Assembly: GCA_029204225.1 (NCBI GenBank)
Contig: CM055092.1
Coordinates: forward strand, 20,380,036 to 20,444,035
Reading direction: 5' to 3'
DNA: 64,000 nucleotides
DNA from: Diphasiastrum complanatum
Lineage: Eukaryota; Streptophyta; Lycopodiopsida; Lycopodiales; Lycopodiaceae
The translations under genes and the position numbers were made by a program. Positions 32,255 to 44,030 of the stretch are shown piece after piece. The first letter of the stretch is position 1. Every line of letters begins with the position of its first letter. The notes under the pieces were generated by a model. It ran no database searches. It was not told where the DNA came from and saw only the letters and a program-made list of their open reading frames with translations.

Positions 32255-32932
32255 TCGATCTACTATCCATTGGCGCACTATATTTGTGATATCTTGCAAA
32301 TTTGTGTGTAGAATGTTCATTAAATGTTATTTTCAGATCCACACGTGTGAAATACACATTAGAGGAGTTCTAAATCCAAAATAGTCCCTTTGTAAAGATT
32401 TTTTTATATTTTTTTTTCAATTTTTCCTTTCACATGGACCAATCAAAACACTCAAATTTGAAATCTACGTAACGTAACTTTTTGAGTCCACATTTTGGTT
32501 CCACACTAAAAATGGCATAACTTTTTAGTGGTAAGTCCAAATTTAGCGGAGTTTGGTGCATTGGAAAGCGCTCAACAAGGGTTTTCCAATGATATGTTAG
32601 ATGACATACTCTTGAGCTACAATTAAAAAATTATGGCAAGTCAAAAGTATTGGTGTTATAATATTTTAATAATATAAACATCATCTTGCACGAATTCTTA
32701 AAGGGTCTTTTTGGAGCTCAAAACTCCTCTAATGGTAGCTTATTTTTTTTGTACAGACAACAACATTAGTTTACATTTTATTTGATGTTTGATCAAGATC
32801 TATTAGAATTTGCACCTCATTCATAGTGTAGATGTTGGTTTTTCTACATTGGCAAGATTAGTGATTTCTTGTCTTTGTAAACCCAAGATCATTTTATGGA
32901 TTTGGATCTTAATTGATCTGAAATCCTTCACA
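32255..32932 (+). repeat. Partial 5' LTR (LTR-C) carrying a 376-bp insertion
   Basis: It matches 41,610-41,835 on both sides of the insertion (gcactatatttgt(g/a)atatcttgcaa, then cacattggcaagatt). It ends TCCTTCACA before the primer-binding site TGGTATTAGAAC at 32,933. The 5' part of the LTR is missing. Confidence 0.75.
32358..32733. mobile_element. MITE-like insertion with terminal inverted repeats
   Basis: The left end ATTAGAGGAGTTCTAAATCC and the right end (complement) ATTAGAGGAGTTTTGAGCTCC are inverted copies, extending loosely into a second block (aatagtcccttt / aaagacccttt). It is 376 bp with no coding capacity and AT-rich. The related LTR at 41.70 kb lacks it and supplies the empty site (gtgaaataca / atgcctta). 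The superfamily cannot be set because the target-site duplication is unclear. Confidence 0.7.
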
Positions 32933-33327
32933 TGGTATTAGAACTCTTGTGTTTCAGGTTATGAATGAAGCATTCACAATCTATCAATGATTTGGAGAAG
33001 ATATCAATTCTAGAGCATGCTAGATTGGATTCTACACCAAAATCGAGTTTCTTGATTTTGTTAAAACCCTAACTTTGATTGGATCTCTAGATTTTGACGG
33101 TTACTGAACTTCATTTGAGTGTGTTTCAATCTTAGGAAGTGGCAAGAGTCATTAGATGTGGGTTAGATCATAGGTTGATCAAGATTTCACTATTCTATGT
33201 GGTATAAGTGTTAGAAGAGAATTGAGAAGTTTCATATCTTTGTGATTTCCTTTTGAAAACATTTGTTGTTCAAAGGAGTGCTTTGTGGATTGAAATAGGT
33301 TGAAAGAGAGGATCCGGTCATTGCAAC

Positions 33328-34140
33328 ATGGCTACATCAAGTGGATACATGTTGGAAGGCAATGATAGGCTTACCTCAAGTAATTATTCATTGTGGAAAG
33401 TGAGAATGGAATCATTTCTTGAGATGAATGATGTTTTGGATATTTTTGTAGTCTGGAGGAGAGATCAGCAACACAACAAGATCAAATGAGATATGACAAG
33501 AGGGCCAAAAGGGCTCTACACATGATAAAGATGAATGTTATCAATGAGCTTCTCAAGGAAGCTGGTAAGAGTACTTCATCAAAGGATGCTTGAGATTCAT
33601 TGAAGAAGCTTTCTGAATCCAAGTCTACTTCTAGAGTGTTGACTCTGATAAGACAAATCTTTTCTTGTTTGCAAAAGAGTGAAGAAAGTCTAAATACTTT
33701 TATTTTGACAGTGAAAGCTTTGAATGATGAGTTAGCTTGCATTAATGAGAGCATTAAGAAAGGAGAGCTTGTTCAAGTCATTCTTAATGGATTGTTGGAT
33801 GCTCATGCTAACATTGTTCAAAGTATTGCCATTCAAAAGACTTTGCCAAGTTTGATTGATTTTCAAGAGATCTTGATCAGGGAAAAATATAGGCTTCAAG
33901 CACGAGGTGGATCTTCATCAACATCTCAAGTTGGAGAAGATTCTATGTTCATCAAGGGCAACTTCAAGGGCAAAGGCAAAAGTAAGTGGTCTAAAGGGTA
34001 AGATCAAGGGGAGACTTCTTCAAATGGCAAAAATAAAGATAGATCAAAGCTCAAGTGCTTCTATTGTGGAATCAAAGGACACTTTGCAAGTGAGTGCTAC
34101 AAGAAGAAGAGAGATCAAGGGGACAAGCAAGGTAATCTTA
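33328..34140 (+). pseudogene. Copia gag with zinc knuckle, frame-shifted
   Basis: Starts MATSSGYMLEGNDRLTSSNY at 33,328 and continues SLWKVRMESFLEMND. A shift near 33,450 and a stop near 33,592 interrupt it. Frame 33,600-34,001 carries KKLSESKSTSRVLTLIRQIF, LNDELACINESIKKGELVQV and LPSLIDFQEILI. The zinc knuckle CFYCGIKGHFASEC follows near 34,052 in another frame. Confidence 0.8.
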
Positions 34141-34157
34141 CTCTTGATGAGGATGGC

Positions 34158-35330
34158 TTGGATGATCAAAATGCAAATGTTGATGCTTTTGTGATGTCTT
34201 CATGTATGCTTGCTAATGATGGAGATCTAGATCCATGGTGGATTGATAGTGGTACAAGCTCACACATGACTTTTCACAAAGAGTACTTCACTTCTTTGTT
34301 GGCATATGGAGATGACAAGAGAGTGATCTACACGACCATGATGGTGAGTGTGCAATCAAAGGGATTGGCACAATTCCTCCTTCTCTCTCTACAAATAGGA
34401 ATGTTCATTTGAAGGATGTTTTGTTCATACCTTCCATTATCAAGAATTTACTTAGTGTGAGTCAATTGCTAAGTAAAGGTTTCAAAGTTGAGTTTGATGG
34501 AGATGCTTGCATGATCAAAAGGAATGACATCTTGATTGAAAAAGGTAAAAGGCAAGGGAAGTTGTTCAAACTAGATGCTTGTGTTATTGCTAACCAAGTT
34601 GGATTTGTGACAAGTGAGCAAATACCTATTCAAAAGGTTTGGGATAAAAGGATGGGACACCTCAACTTCAAGTCATTGGAGGTAATGGCTAGAAAGAAGG
34701 CTATGATATGTCTTCCAAGTTCCTTAACTAGCATCAATCATGTTTGTGAGTCTTGTGCTTTGTCAAAGTCACATAGACTACCTTTTCAAGTTACATTCAT
34801 ATATTCATGGAATTGCTACAATTAGCAATAGTGGAGCTAAGATGTATGTAGCTTTCATTGATGATTTTGTTGGATCTATCTACTAAAGACCAAAGATGAA
34901 GTGTAGGATGTCTTTGTGAAGTTCAAGAATGCAAGGGAGAACCAATTTTTCACAGGGATCAAGTGCTAAGGAACGAAAATGGTGGAGAGTACATATCTAC
35001 CAACTTCAAGGCTTTTTGTGATGAGCATGAGATCAAGAGAGAGTATACAACATCAAGGACCCCACAACAAAAAATGGAGTGGCAGAGAAAAAGAATAGGA
35101 CTTTATGTGAAAGTGCTAAAGCCATGAGGCTAAGTGCTAACCTTGATAAGCCATTTTGGGATCAAGCATTTTTGTGTGCTAATTTCTTGTGCAATAGGTG
35201 GCCGAGTGCTATTTTGGATGGAAGGACACCTTTTGAGATGCTATTCAAGAGGAGGCCGAGTGGCAAAACTTTCTTAGAACTTTTGGATGATTGGCAAACA
35301 TGTTATGGATTTATTTTTGTAGGTTATTAA
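34158..35330 (+). pseudogene. Copia protease and integrase region, broken
   Basis: Protease start WWIDSGTSSHMTF with the DSG active site (about 34,237). The GAG pre-integrase domain follows (MKDVLFIPSIIKNLLSVSQL, then KRMGHLNFKSLEVMARKKAM with the His part and CESCALSKSHRLPF with the Cys pair, to about 34,790). Integrase core remains are degraded (FIDDFVGSIY; NGGEYISTNF near 34,980). The end of the core reads KKNRTLCESAKAMRLSA, then FWDQAFLCANFLCNRWPS, to a stop at 35,330. Confidence 0.8.
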
Positions 35331-37661
35331 AGACTCAAGTAAGGTCAAAGGAACAACAAATAATTGTTGTTCAAGTTTACTTTAACCTTACTGATATGAA
35401 ATTAGTCAGTTTTATAAGGTCACAATACCTTTCACTTTTAGTTGAAGATTTTGCAATCTGTCAACTAAAGACAATAGTTTTTGTTTTATGTGATCAATAA
35501 AGACGAAGAATAATGCAAGTGTTGAGCACGATTTTGATTCCAATCTACATGTAGATTTGCCAATAATTGAGTGCAACACTTAAGTAGTGAACTATCAAAA
35601 CTATTTGGATGACTAGTACATAAAAGTACTACTAATTTAGGATTGGAACCAAATCTAGGGCTTTCAACATGAATCACATTTGGGAAGGGATGAAGGAGAT
35701 GAAGCCTGAGGTGTAGAAAATTGGTTGACTGAGTCGACCAGTTATGCTAATCTACTTTGAATTCTGGAAGTATAAGTTATAGCAATTGAGAATACAATTG
35801 AGAATTTAGCTTTGGAATTATTTTTAAACCGTCTTTAGAAATCTGGGTTCCTTTCTACAGTGTTCATTTAGAATTTGAGGAATCGGAAATTCTAAGGGAA
35901 GAGATAAAGGCAGTCAGATAATAATCCATTTATGGAACCATCTTTTGTTGCAATTGAATTTGGATTAAATTTCTAGAATTTGCAAATGAAAGCAAATGGA
36001 ATGTGGTCCATACATGAATCTAGTAACTTTGGATTCTTTTTGAGGCATTATAGAGTGGTTCTTTACAATGACGAAGACAACCAAGAGTACTTCTAACTTT
36101 TTGGAAGAATGAAATTCTTTTTACTGATTCTGAAATGGATATCAGATATCTATTACGATATTGTTTTCGATTACATTGAGATTTTTATTGTTCCTTTTGG
36201 TTCAGTGAATACATTAGCAGCATTTCAATAGTATTTGAACGATACATTTCATCCATACTTGGGTCAATGAGAAGTGGTATTCTTAGATGATGTAGTGAAA
36301 CGCTTAAGGAGCATAAGAGAATTCAATAGCTAGAAGTATCTCCTATTATTGGTTGTGAATTTAATCCTATACGGGTATAGGATAGCCAGTTAGTTTTTTT
36401 GACTTTCTGGTAAGAAGATCTAAAAGCAGAGAATTCTTGGAGGGAAAACTGGTGGTATGGGACATGAGTTATTTTTTATTATGGATAGTAGCGGTAATGA
36501 TTAAATTTAGGTTCCACTTATTGGCTTACCAAGTACCATTTTGTTATGGATTGGATCAGGTGGGAATAAAGTTTTATTCTTAACCTTATGTCCAAAGATG
36601 CTTCCATAAGTCAACCTAATCTTGGTTCGAATACTAAGATATGATATAAGTTGATTGGGTGAAGATATTTTATTAGTAAAAGTTTGATGGTTGGAAAATT
36701 TATGGATGTGGAATTATTCACTTCAGAGAATTTTCAGATATATTATTTACTCATGAGAAATCAGAGTTCTTTTGTACCTGAGTTGCAAGATTCTCAATGA
36801 GTTATGTGAGTAACATATGCGAATTATGGCAAAATCTATCAGATTATAGCCTATGTCTATGTATTGGATCATAGTGTAATATGTTGGTTACGTACATCCT
36901 AATCTTGTGGATCTACTATGTGTTCCCTATGTATTGAGTTTATATTGTATACTTAAACTAGTCAGAGAGCATAGACATATGAACAAGTAATGTTTAGAAC
37001 AGTTACTTGCAGGTTAATGACTCTTTCTAAGAAAAGGGTAATTCATTAACTTAGTTATAGTTTAGAATAAGATCCAAATGTGGTGGTGTTTTGGAATAAG
37101 TTCTAGGATAAATGAATTCAGCACCTGAACATTTGAAATTTTTGAATCATTGGCAATTGATTTGAGTAGTTGAATTACTCCTGGTTAAAAGTTAATTGGT
37201 TAAATAAGCAGTGTGAAGAGAATTCACCAGGAAATTAAATAAGCAGTGTGAAGAGAATATAGGAAAATCTTGGAATAGAATATTTTCCGAATGGGAAATA
37301 GACTCTTTGTTATTGATTGTATCCTAGTGAGCTCATATTGGCTGACAAAGTTTAACAAATATCAAGGATAACCACTGCATTCAGTTGGAATTTAGGAGAA
37401 CTTTGTAATCTCTAGATTTTGTTCTAGAGGTTTGTGTAAAGTTTTTGTAGTAAAGACAAATGCTAAAATGGTTATGGTATACCATAAGGAGATATGTTGC
37501 TTCTTAAATAATGAGTAATTCTCGATCTATTGAAAGAGTCAAAAATTTAGATCAGTTAGTTGAAAATCTAAATTTTTTTACTCCAATGTCTAATTGAGAT
37601 TGTGTGGATCTCACAAACATTTTCATAAAGGTAATTTATTTTTATTTATGAGGAATTTGCT
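35331..37661 (+). mobile_element. Highly decayed Ty3/gypsy element, left part (outer element)
   Basis: No long frame survives, but near 36,190-36,290 the plus strand reads IVPFGSVNTLAAFQ, LNDTFHPYLG and VVFLDDVV, the RT segment around the catalytic FLDD of Ty3/gypsy elements. The rest is AT-rich and saturated with stops. The same element resumes at 48,543 with its C-terminal tail after a 10.9-kb insertion. Its 5' part is missing where it meets the copia element at 35,330. Confidence 0.6.
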
Positions 37662-38073
37662 TGTTGGGAGATGTGGATTGGAATCTTTTCGGTGCGTGCA
37701 CTATGATAAAGAGAAGCGAACACAAGTAATCAAATTGCTTTGCTTTGTGGAAGAGTAGGCAGCTAGACAAAACAATGAAAGAGTCAAACAGAAAACGAAA
37801 TAACAAAAACATACAGTAGTAACAAAGATCTGAATGCAATAATGAGACAATGATTGATTTAGATTCATGTATGAAATTACAAGTTAGATTGATGCTATGA
37901 GCACGAAACGATAGCGGGCGAAACCGCGTGCTCAGGAAGCTAACTCCGCTCTGTAAAAGCTATGAGCTTATTACTAACAATCTGTCTGATGCGACAATGA
38001 ATGTAAACTTGCAACAATATGAATGGAATTGGATTAACATGGGATTTAGGAAAGTAGAGGGATAAATCCAACA
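37662..38073 (-). repeat. LTR-B copy 3 (left end of the composite), 412 bp
   Basis: TG...CA bounded, with TSD TTGCT on its left and a polypurine tract (minus strand AAGGGGGGG) on its right. It contains the shared block agcacgaaacgatag, then accgcgtgctc. Confidence 0.8.
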
Positions 38074-39156
38074 CCCCCCCTTAATCTGGATGGCACTCGT
38101 GCAGGATTTGGCCCCTAATGTTCGCAATATCTAGCACACAAGCTTTTCTTCCATGGAAAAGTAAAGCATTTCTAATGGAATAATCATCAAGTACTTTCTC
38201 TTCACGAGATTTCTTGGAATCCTGCTTTCTAGGATTATTTCTCAAAATAGAGCTTCTTGCCAGGACTTCTTGCCAAATATGACCGAAAAACTCATCGGTC
38301 TGACATAGATTTTGCAAAGAAAGATACATGAACTCATCAAAGCATAACTGATTAACCTCTCCAATCCGGCTTAAAGCTTTAGCGACACAATTCGACGTAC
38401 CTTGATGGTACTTAATGTCAAATTCAAACTCCTGAATGAGTTTCGACCAATGGGCCTTACGACCCCTAAGGTCAGAGGCATCACAGACATACTTAAGAGA
38501 CTTGTGATCCGTCATAACCATGAATGCAGATCCGTACAGATAATGTCTCTAGATCTTTAATGCATGGATGATAGCAAAAAGTTCCTTCTCATAAGTAGGA
38601 TATGTACTTTGAGCTAGGTCCAACTTCTTGCTTTCGAAAGCCACAAGTCTGCCATCCTAATAAAAAACTACACCCACCGCTAGTCATTAGCATATGTTTC
38701 CACCAATAAAGATCTGCTAGGGTTCATTATGTGTAAAATAGGGGTTGTAGACACAAATCTTAAAAGCCTTTTCTTTTGCTCCCTTAAGAAGATTCGTTAG
38801 AGGCAATGTAATTAAGGCATAGATTTTAATGAATTTATGGAAAAACCCTGTGAAGCCCAAAAAAGATTTAACTGCCCTAATGGAAAAACCCTGCGAAGCC
38901 CAAAAAAGATTTAACTTTCCAAAAAAGTACTTGAGTCTTGTCTGAAAAAACTCACACTTAGACTCCTTAGCATAAAGCTTTGCCTGCCTTAGATTATCTA
39001 AGATTGTACGCAAATGCGCCTCGTGCTCCTCAAGAGCCTTACTGTAAATTAGTATGTCATCCAAAAATGCCACGAGAAACTTCCCTAGATACGGACAAAT
39101 AATATCGTTCATCATCTATTGGAAGGTTGTCGGGCATTAGTTAGACCAAAGGGTAT
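38074..39156 (-). pseudogene. Ty3/gypsy RT end, RNase H and integrase zinc-region start
   Basis: Minus strand: MMNDIICPYLGKFLVAFLDD (RT catalytic FLDD, 39,115), ILIYSKALEEHEAHLRTIL, VKSFLGFTGFFHKFI. After a broken stretch comes RNase H (MTDHKSLKYVCDASDLRG, YHQGTSNCVAKALSRI at 38,521-38,340) and the beginning of the integrase HHCC region (GQILHECHPD) at 38,081. There the gypsy sequence stops and a copia-type purine tract and LTR-B begin. The integrase catalytic core is absent. Confidence 0.85.
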
Positions 39157-39850
39157 GTGCAAAAGGTGGCAACTTATTTTCTTTTGGTATCCTCGTAAGA
39201 TTAGATGATTGTGGATCTAAATAATGAAGTACTTGCTCGTCAGTTGGTCCTTCGTCAGTCATTGTTAGCATGATAGCTTCATCTATAATTTCTACAGGCT
39301 CATTAACCGAGAGATTTGGTAGCCATTCTGTCTGAATAAGCTCCGCATCTATATAAAAAACATAAAGATCGTCCATTATCGGTTGATCTATGCTTGTAGA
39401 TGTTATCGTTATCGGTTTTTCAAATTCAGATAATACTTCATTATTGCATCTTTGAGCATCTACACAGTCAATGGTTGCTGACACGTGTCCCCAATTAATG
39501 ATATCAATAGATTGTGCGTAATGTCCTCGAATGGGTGCAGAAACAATGGTTTCTTTACATGTTGTAGAAGAGTATTCATCTTCTTCTCGCATAGGTTTTG
39601 TTTTACCAGTAGTATAATCAACTGTATCCTGTATATCTATTACCAAAAATGATTCGTTGTTTTTTCCAATCTTGAATTACTTTGGCATTGGTTAACCATG
39701 TGGTTCCTAGTAAAAATATATATGTTGACTTTTTCTATGGAAGATCTGGTACCGCGCAATCAACTACAAACTTAAGACCTTCGATCTTAATGGGTACGAC
39801 ATTGATGTGTCCATATGGTTCGATTGAAGATTGATCAGCTAAGTTTAACC
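39157..39850 (-). pseudogene. Second gypsy fragment: protease region
   Basis: Minus strand: FLLGTTWLTNAKVIQDWKK near 39,700 is the end of a gypsy retropepsin domain. It is followed by an open 169-codon acidic linker (VIDIQDTVDYTTGKTKPMRE, then GHVSATIDCVDAQ) down to LPPFAH at the insertion boundary. It is a different lineage from the gypsy sequence around it. Confidence 0.6.
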
Positions 39851-39879
39851 GATACTTGTGTGGAACAATAGGTCCTACG

Positions 39880-40294
39880 CCTCATTGGTTAGTACAAAAT
39901 TGCAAGATATCACAAGTATAGTGCACCAATGGATAGTAGAACCCAAGAGAACCATGTATAAGCAATAAGGGAGAGAGAATGTATTCTCTTCCCATGAGTT
40001 ACATCCTTTCATAATAGGTCCAAACCTAAATTCAGACTTTGGTTTCCCTCCATAATGCAAACCCTACTATTTTTGTGACTAGATTCAATGTATCTACTAC
40101 TCAAATTGAAAATCTCTAGAACTCGTGTTCTATAGTTTCCCACACTTTCCAAAAGTGTTTATTCAAATGCCTTTAGACTGATATAACTTTAAAAATCTAA
40201 ACTCTAAGTCTAATATGAAAATTGGCCTCAATTGTCAAATATACAAATATGACCAAAAATAGCAAAACTAGTTGAAATCTTTCACACTCCCTCT
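39880..40294 (-). repeat. LTR-C copy, minus strand
   Basis: Minus strand starts TGTGAAAGATTTCAACTAG at 40,294 after purine tract GAAGAGGGAG and matches 41,264-41,670 inverted (ggtcatatttgtatattt, caattgaggccaattttc). Confidence 0.75.
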
Positions 40295-41263
40295 TCAACT
40301 AGTTTAAGCATAGACTTAGAAAACACTCCAAGTGAAGTCCTATGCTTCAATGAACAAGTCCTTTCCCAATGCTTTAAAGTAGCATCCATAATTGATATAG
40401 AGAATAGTGTTCATTTTGGATGCTTCACTATCTCTTACATCAATTTTACACATCAAGATGTAAATAGAACATGAAGAATCAAATAGAATGTAAATGAGAT
40501 GATTCCTCCATGCTATAAACTCTCAAAAAAATTACAGCAACCAAAAAACAAATGTAAGCGATAACCATTTGCTTGCTTGTATCCTCCCTCTTTGTCCTTT
40601 CTTGATATGTCTTCACCATAAAACTCCATGAATGAGCCTCCATCTCCATCGAAATTGCTCAAACATGAGATAGAACAAGATTCACTTTATAAGCATTTCT
40701 GTTTGATAAAAAACCAATGAATTTAAAGATTATCAAAACATCCATGATTCTTTCAAAATTTTACGTAACTGGGATTTTCAAATTCCGTTCAATGTGGACC
40801 AAAACTGTGAAAACCGATTTAAAGCATCGACTTGGCAGTCTCACAATTGCCATCACATTTCAAAATGATTTTGAAACATCTGACATGCAGTGACTTATAA
40901 AAAATAAAAAATTATATGTAAAATACCTAGTAACTAAAAAATCTGCTCTTCGACTAGCTTTTTGTAAAACCATATTCAAACATGAAATTACTCTAATCAA
41001 ACTATTGTACCACCTTGTATCATGCATCCAAACATGCATACAGATTCATCCAAAACATTCTCAACACTAGAAAAGCACTCTACTGCTTCACAGACATGCA
41101 TGCAATCAGAAGAATTCAATTTTTTTTCAAATTTTACTCTAAACATTGCCAAACTTTCGATGGCCATAATTTTTGTTACATGACTCCAATTTGGTCACTA
41201 TAAAGCACAATACAAAGGGAGAAGAGGTTAGCAAGACACTTGCCACATCAACCTGCCACTTGT
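40295..41263. other. Spacer between the inverted LTR-C copies, no gene seen
   Basis: AT-rich; no frame or domain recognised. The minus-strand part next to 40,294 would be the 3' untranslated region of the lost element. Confidence 0.5.
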
Positions 41264-41835
41264 GAGAAATTTCAACTAGCTTTGCTATTTTGGTCATATT
41301 TGTATATTTGGCAATTGAGGCCAATTTTCATATTAGACTTAGAGTTTGACTTTTCAAAGTTATATTAGTCTAAAATCATTTGAATAAAAACTTTTCAAAA
41401 GTTTGGAAAATCATTGTAAATGAGTTTTAGTAGATTCAAATTTGAATGGTGGAGACATTGAATCTAGTCCACATTAATGCTATGGGTTTGGAGGGAAACC
41501 AAACTCATTAATGAGTCATGGATCTGCTATATATATAGTTGTACACTCATGGGAAGAGACACATTCTCTCTCTCTTATCTCACTTCATGCTTATACACGA
41601 GTTCTCTTGGGTTCATCTATCTATTGGTGCACTATATTTGTAATATCTTGCAATCTTGTGTGTAGAATGCTTATTTTATGTTATTTTCGGATCCACATGT
41701 GTGAAATACAATGCCTTACTATTTTTGTATGGAAAACAACTTCATCATATCATATGTTTGATGTTTGCTCAGGTTCTTAGTGAGTTTGCATCTCATTCTT
41801 TAAGTAGATGTTGATTTTTCCACATTGGCAAGATT
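41264..41835 (+). repeat. LTR-C copy, plus strand, truncated at its right end
   Basis: Starts TGTGAGAAATTTCAACTAG. It contains TATATATA (41,528), likely the LTR promoter, and continues to cacattggcaagatt, where the gypsy RT resumes. It lacks the last roughly 70 bp present in the 32.3-32.9 kb copy. Confidence 0.75.
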
Positions 41836-43130
41836 GGTATAGTTAAAACTAAAAATTTGTAATGGCCATACCTAGAACAAAAACCAGTTTTGGAAACATC
41901 CCCTTCGTGAATTCTAATTTGATGGTACCTTGACCTAAGGTCCAATTTGGTGAAATACTTAGCGCCATTCAATTGGTCCATTAAGTGGTCCATCCAAGGT
42001 AAGGGACAACGATTCTTAATAGTCATTTTATTAAGCTTTTTGTAATCGACACAAAGATGCATACCGCTATCTTTCTTGCCAGTTAACAAAACAGGAGCTC
42101 CCCAAGGGGATTTACTAGGTCTAATATGGCCTTTACATAATAACTCCTTAAGTTGACTAGCAAGTTCTTCTTCCTTTGGGCTCATCCTGTAGGGAAAAAG
42201 CGATACAGGAGAGTTATCGGGAAGAAGATCTATGTGATGGTCTACACCCCATGAGGGGGAAGGGGGAAAGACCCTCAGATAACTGCTCAGGCAATATATC
42301 ATTATATTCCTCCCTAAGTCTCTTAAAGATTTTGCCCTCAGGCGCAAATTCTAGATTAACATTAGAAAAAGACAATGCTTTAGGGAAAAATGATATGTCA
42401 ATATTGAAATTATGTGTACTAAAAGCATCCATGTACGATTCATCTTTTGGATAACATAAGTACGAATGATAGTCAGAATCCAAAATATATTGATTAGCTT
42501 GATGAGCAGTTACAAAAGGTAGATCAGGCTCATCACCTTTAAGACAAACCAATGAGTCATTATACAAGAAAGAGATACTATGTGAAACATAATCTTTCTT
42601 TAAGGACTCATTCCTAGCATAAAACCACTCTTTACCTAGGATTAAATCTACCTTATCAAGATTCATAACATGAAAAGATAAACTATCTACATAGTTTTGA
42701 ATCCTCAATGACATGTGGAGGACAAAGTGGTCCCAAACCTGCTGCTCCTCATCCGCTTCATTCCTAGTAGTTGGGACCATCGATCTTTAAGATCTTGCCA
42801 CCATGAGTACGCCTTAGCAATCCACGAGCTATCTGGTAGATCGTGCATGAAAAAATGTGAAGTCATCAATCCAACCAGGCCAAGACCACATCTTGGTGTC
42901 TATCCTCTTTCTCTCCAGTAAAAAACTTCGGAGTAAACATCAGGTTGAGGAGTGCTTGCCAAGATTGGGACATAGCTTGCATTTCAACCTCTGTTTGTTC
43001 ATGTTTAGCGCGCATGTCAACAATTTATTGTCGCAACAGATTAATTGCACGCATCATAGTCTCCATATCAGTCTCGAAGGGACTTGGAGCTTGTGTTTCT
43101 TCCATAGGAGTGTCTATGGCAAAAACAATT
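41836..43130 (-). pseudogene. Ty3/gypsy gag remnant, protease and RT start
   Basis: Minus strand: a gag remnant (about 43,110-42,830) reads METMMRAINLLRQ, MQAMSQSWQALLNLMFTPKF and ends at a deletion. Frame 42,780-42,214 carries the protease end and linker (SLSFHVMNLDKVDLILGKEW). Frame 42,347-41,840 carries RT ([86 protein letters not shown]). RT then continues at 39,156 beyond the 2.7-kb insertion. The protease active-site region is lost with the gag end. Confidence 0.82.
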
Positions 43131-44030
43131 TGTAGCAACAAGCTTGAGAAAAAATGAAGAACAACAGTATAAATACTGTCAAAAATTGATAACTAGAGAA
43201 GAAGGCCTCAAGAAACAAATAAGCTTGAAAACTCAAAAACTCTACAAGCAAATTTGAGAATGGGGTAGAGGAAGGTGAACATGTCGAAAAACATGGGGAA
43301 GACCAGCAGTGGAGGCTCGAAGCTTTGAGCGTAGGCGTGTAGGAATGGAAACGCAACAGTTAGCAGCAGAAATATTCAAGAAGAATGATTCATACAGAAT
43401 TGTGCAAAAGAATAATACAATAGTGAGACAAAAATTGCACTCTGATTAATATCAACAGTGAGTACAATGGCTTGAAGTAATAACTTCAGCTTGTTGAGTG
43501 TGATAACGCTGGCTACAGAAGAACTCTGATTGTGTTAAGACAATGCTTACACTGACTTACATAAAGATTGTCTTTACATAGCTTGATTCAACTAGTATAT
43601 ATTTACAAGTGTCTTCAAAAATATCTTACAAGCATTGAATGCTATTTACACCAGTCTTTGTATATGTCCAAAGTTGGTAACCGCCCTTGGGATATTTGGC
43701 TATCCAGCTATTTTTAGGGTTGATGATAAGTTGGTGACATCGGTCTGCCACTATGGAGAAAATCCAAAAGACCCGAAGGTGTCCTTAAATTGAAAGTATG
43801 AAAATCCCAAAGGTGCAAAATTTCCGAAGGTGGGCTTGAAATTGATTCTAAGGCATTCTGGCCACCGTGTCGCATTTTTCGAGAAGGTGCAAAAAGACAA
43901 AGGTGCCTAAAAATGGTTAAGACACAAAAAATCTCAAAGGAAAAAATGCAAAGGTCCGAAACATGTTTTGGCCTTCGTTTTTCAGGATGCTCATTACTTG
44001 AATGATTTGTTAAGGCTGAGTAATGATTTA
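43131..44030. other. Non-coding sequence between gypsy and copia parts
   Basis: Probably 5' LTR or untranslated region of the gypsy element (43,131-43,700) plus an unassigned block with repeated CCGAAGGTG/CAAAGGTGC motifs on the plus strand (43,770-43,960). No frame with a domain; no clear LTR ends. Confidence 0.4.

Larger units (their letters stand above)
32255..35330 (+). mobile_element. Ty1/copia element, plus strand, truncated after integrase
   Basis: Order: partial 5' LTR (interrupted by a MITE-like insertion), primer-binding site, gag, zinc knuckle, protease, GAG pre-integrase domain, integrase. Homology stops at 35,330 inside the integrase C-terminus, where sequence of a degenerate gypsy element starts. 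RT, RNase H and the 3' LTR are absent. The frame is broken in gag (33,488-33,600), near 34,001, 34,412 and 34,830. It is the same gag subfamily as the deletion copy at 60.8-61.8 kb (CFYCGIKGHF, KKKRDQGDKQGNLTLDEDG in both). Confidence 0.88.
39157..41835. mobile_element. 2.7-kb insertion inside the gypsy RT, bounded by GGTAT
   Basis: The gypsy RT reading breaks between GHYKFLVLT (41,840) and IPFGLTNA (39,156); GGTAT occurs on both sides (39,152-39,156 and 41,836-41,840). Inside are a second gypsy protease fragment (minus, 39,850-39,157), an LTR-C copy on the minus strand (39,880-40,294), a 0.97-kb non-coding spacer, and an LTR-C copy on the plus strand (41,264-41,835). The insert ends are not TG...CA, so it is not a simple LTR insertion. 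Confidence 0.55.

Noticed and set aside
35486-35677. Minus-strand 63-codon frame
   Set aside because: Lies in the decayed gypsy element; no domain and no matching copy.
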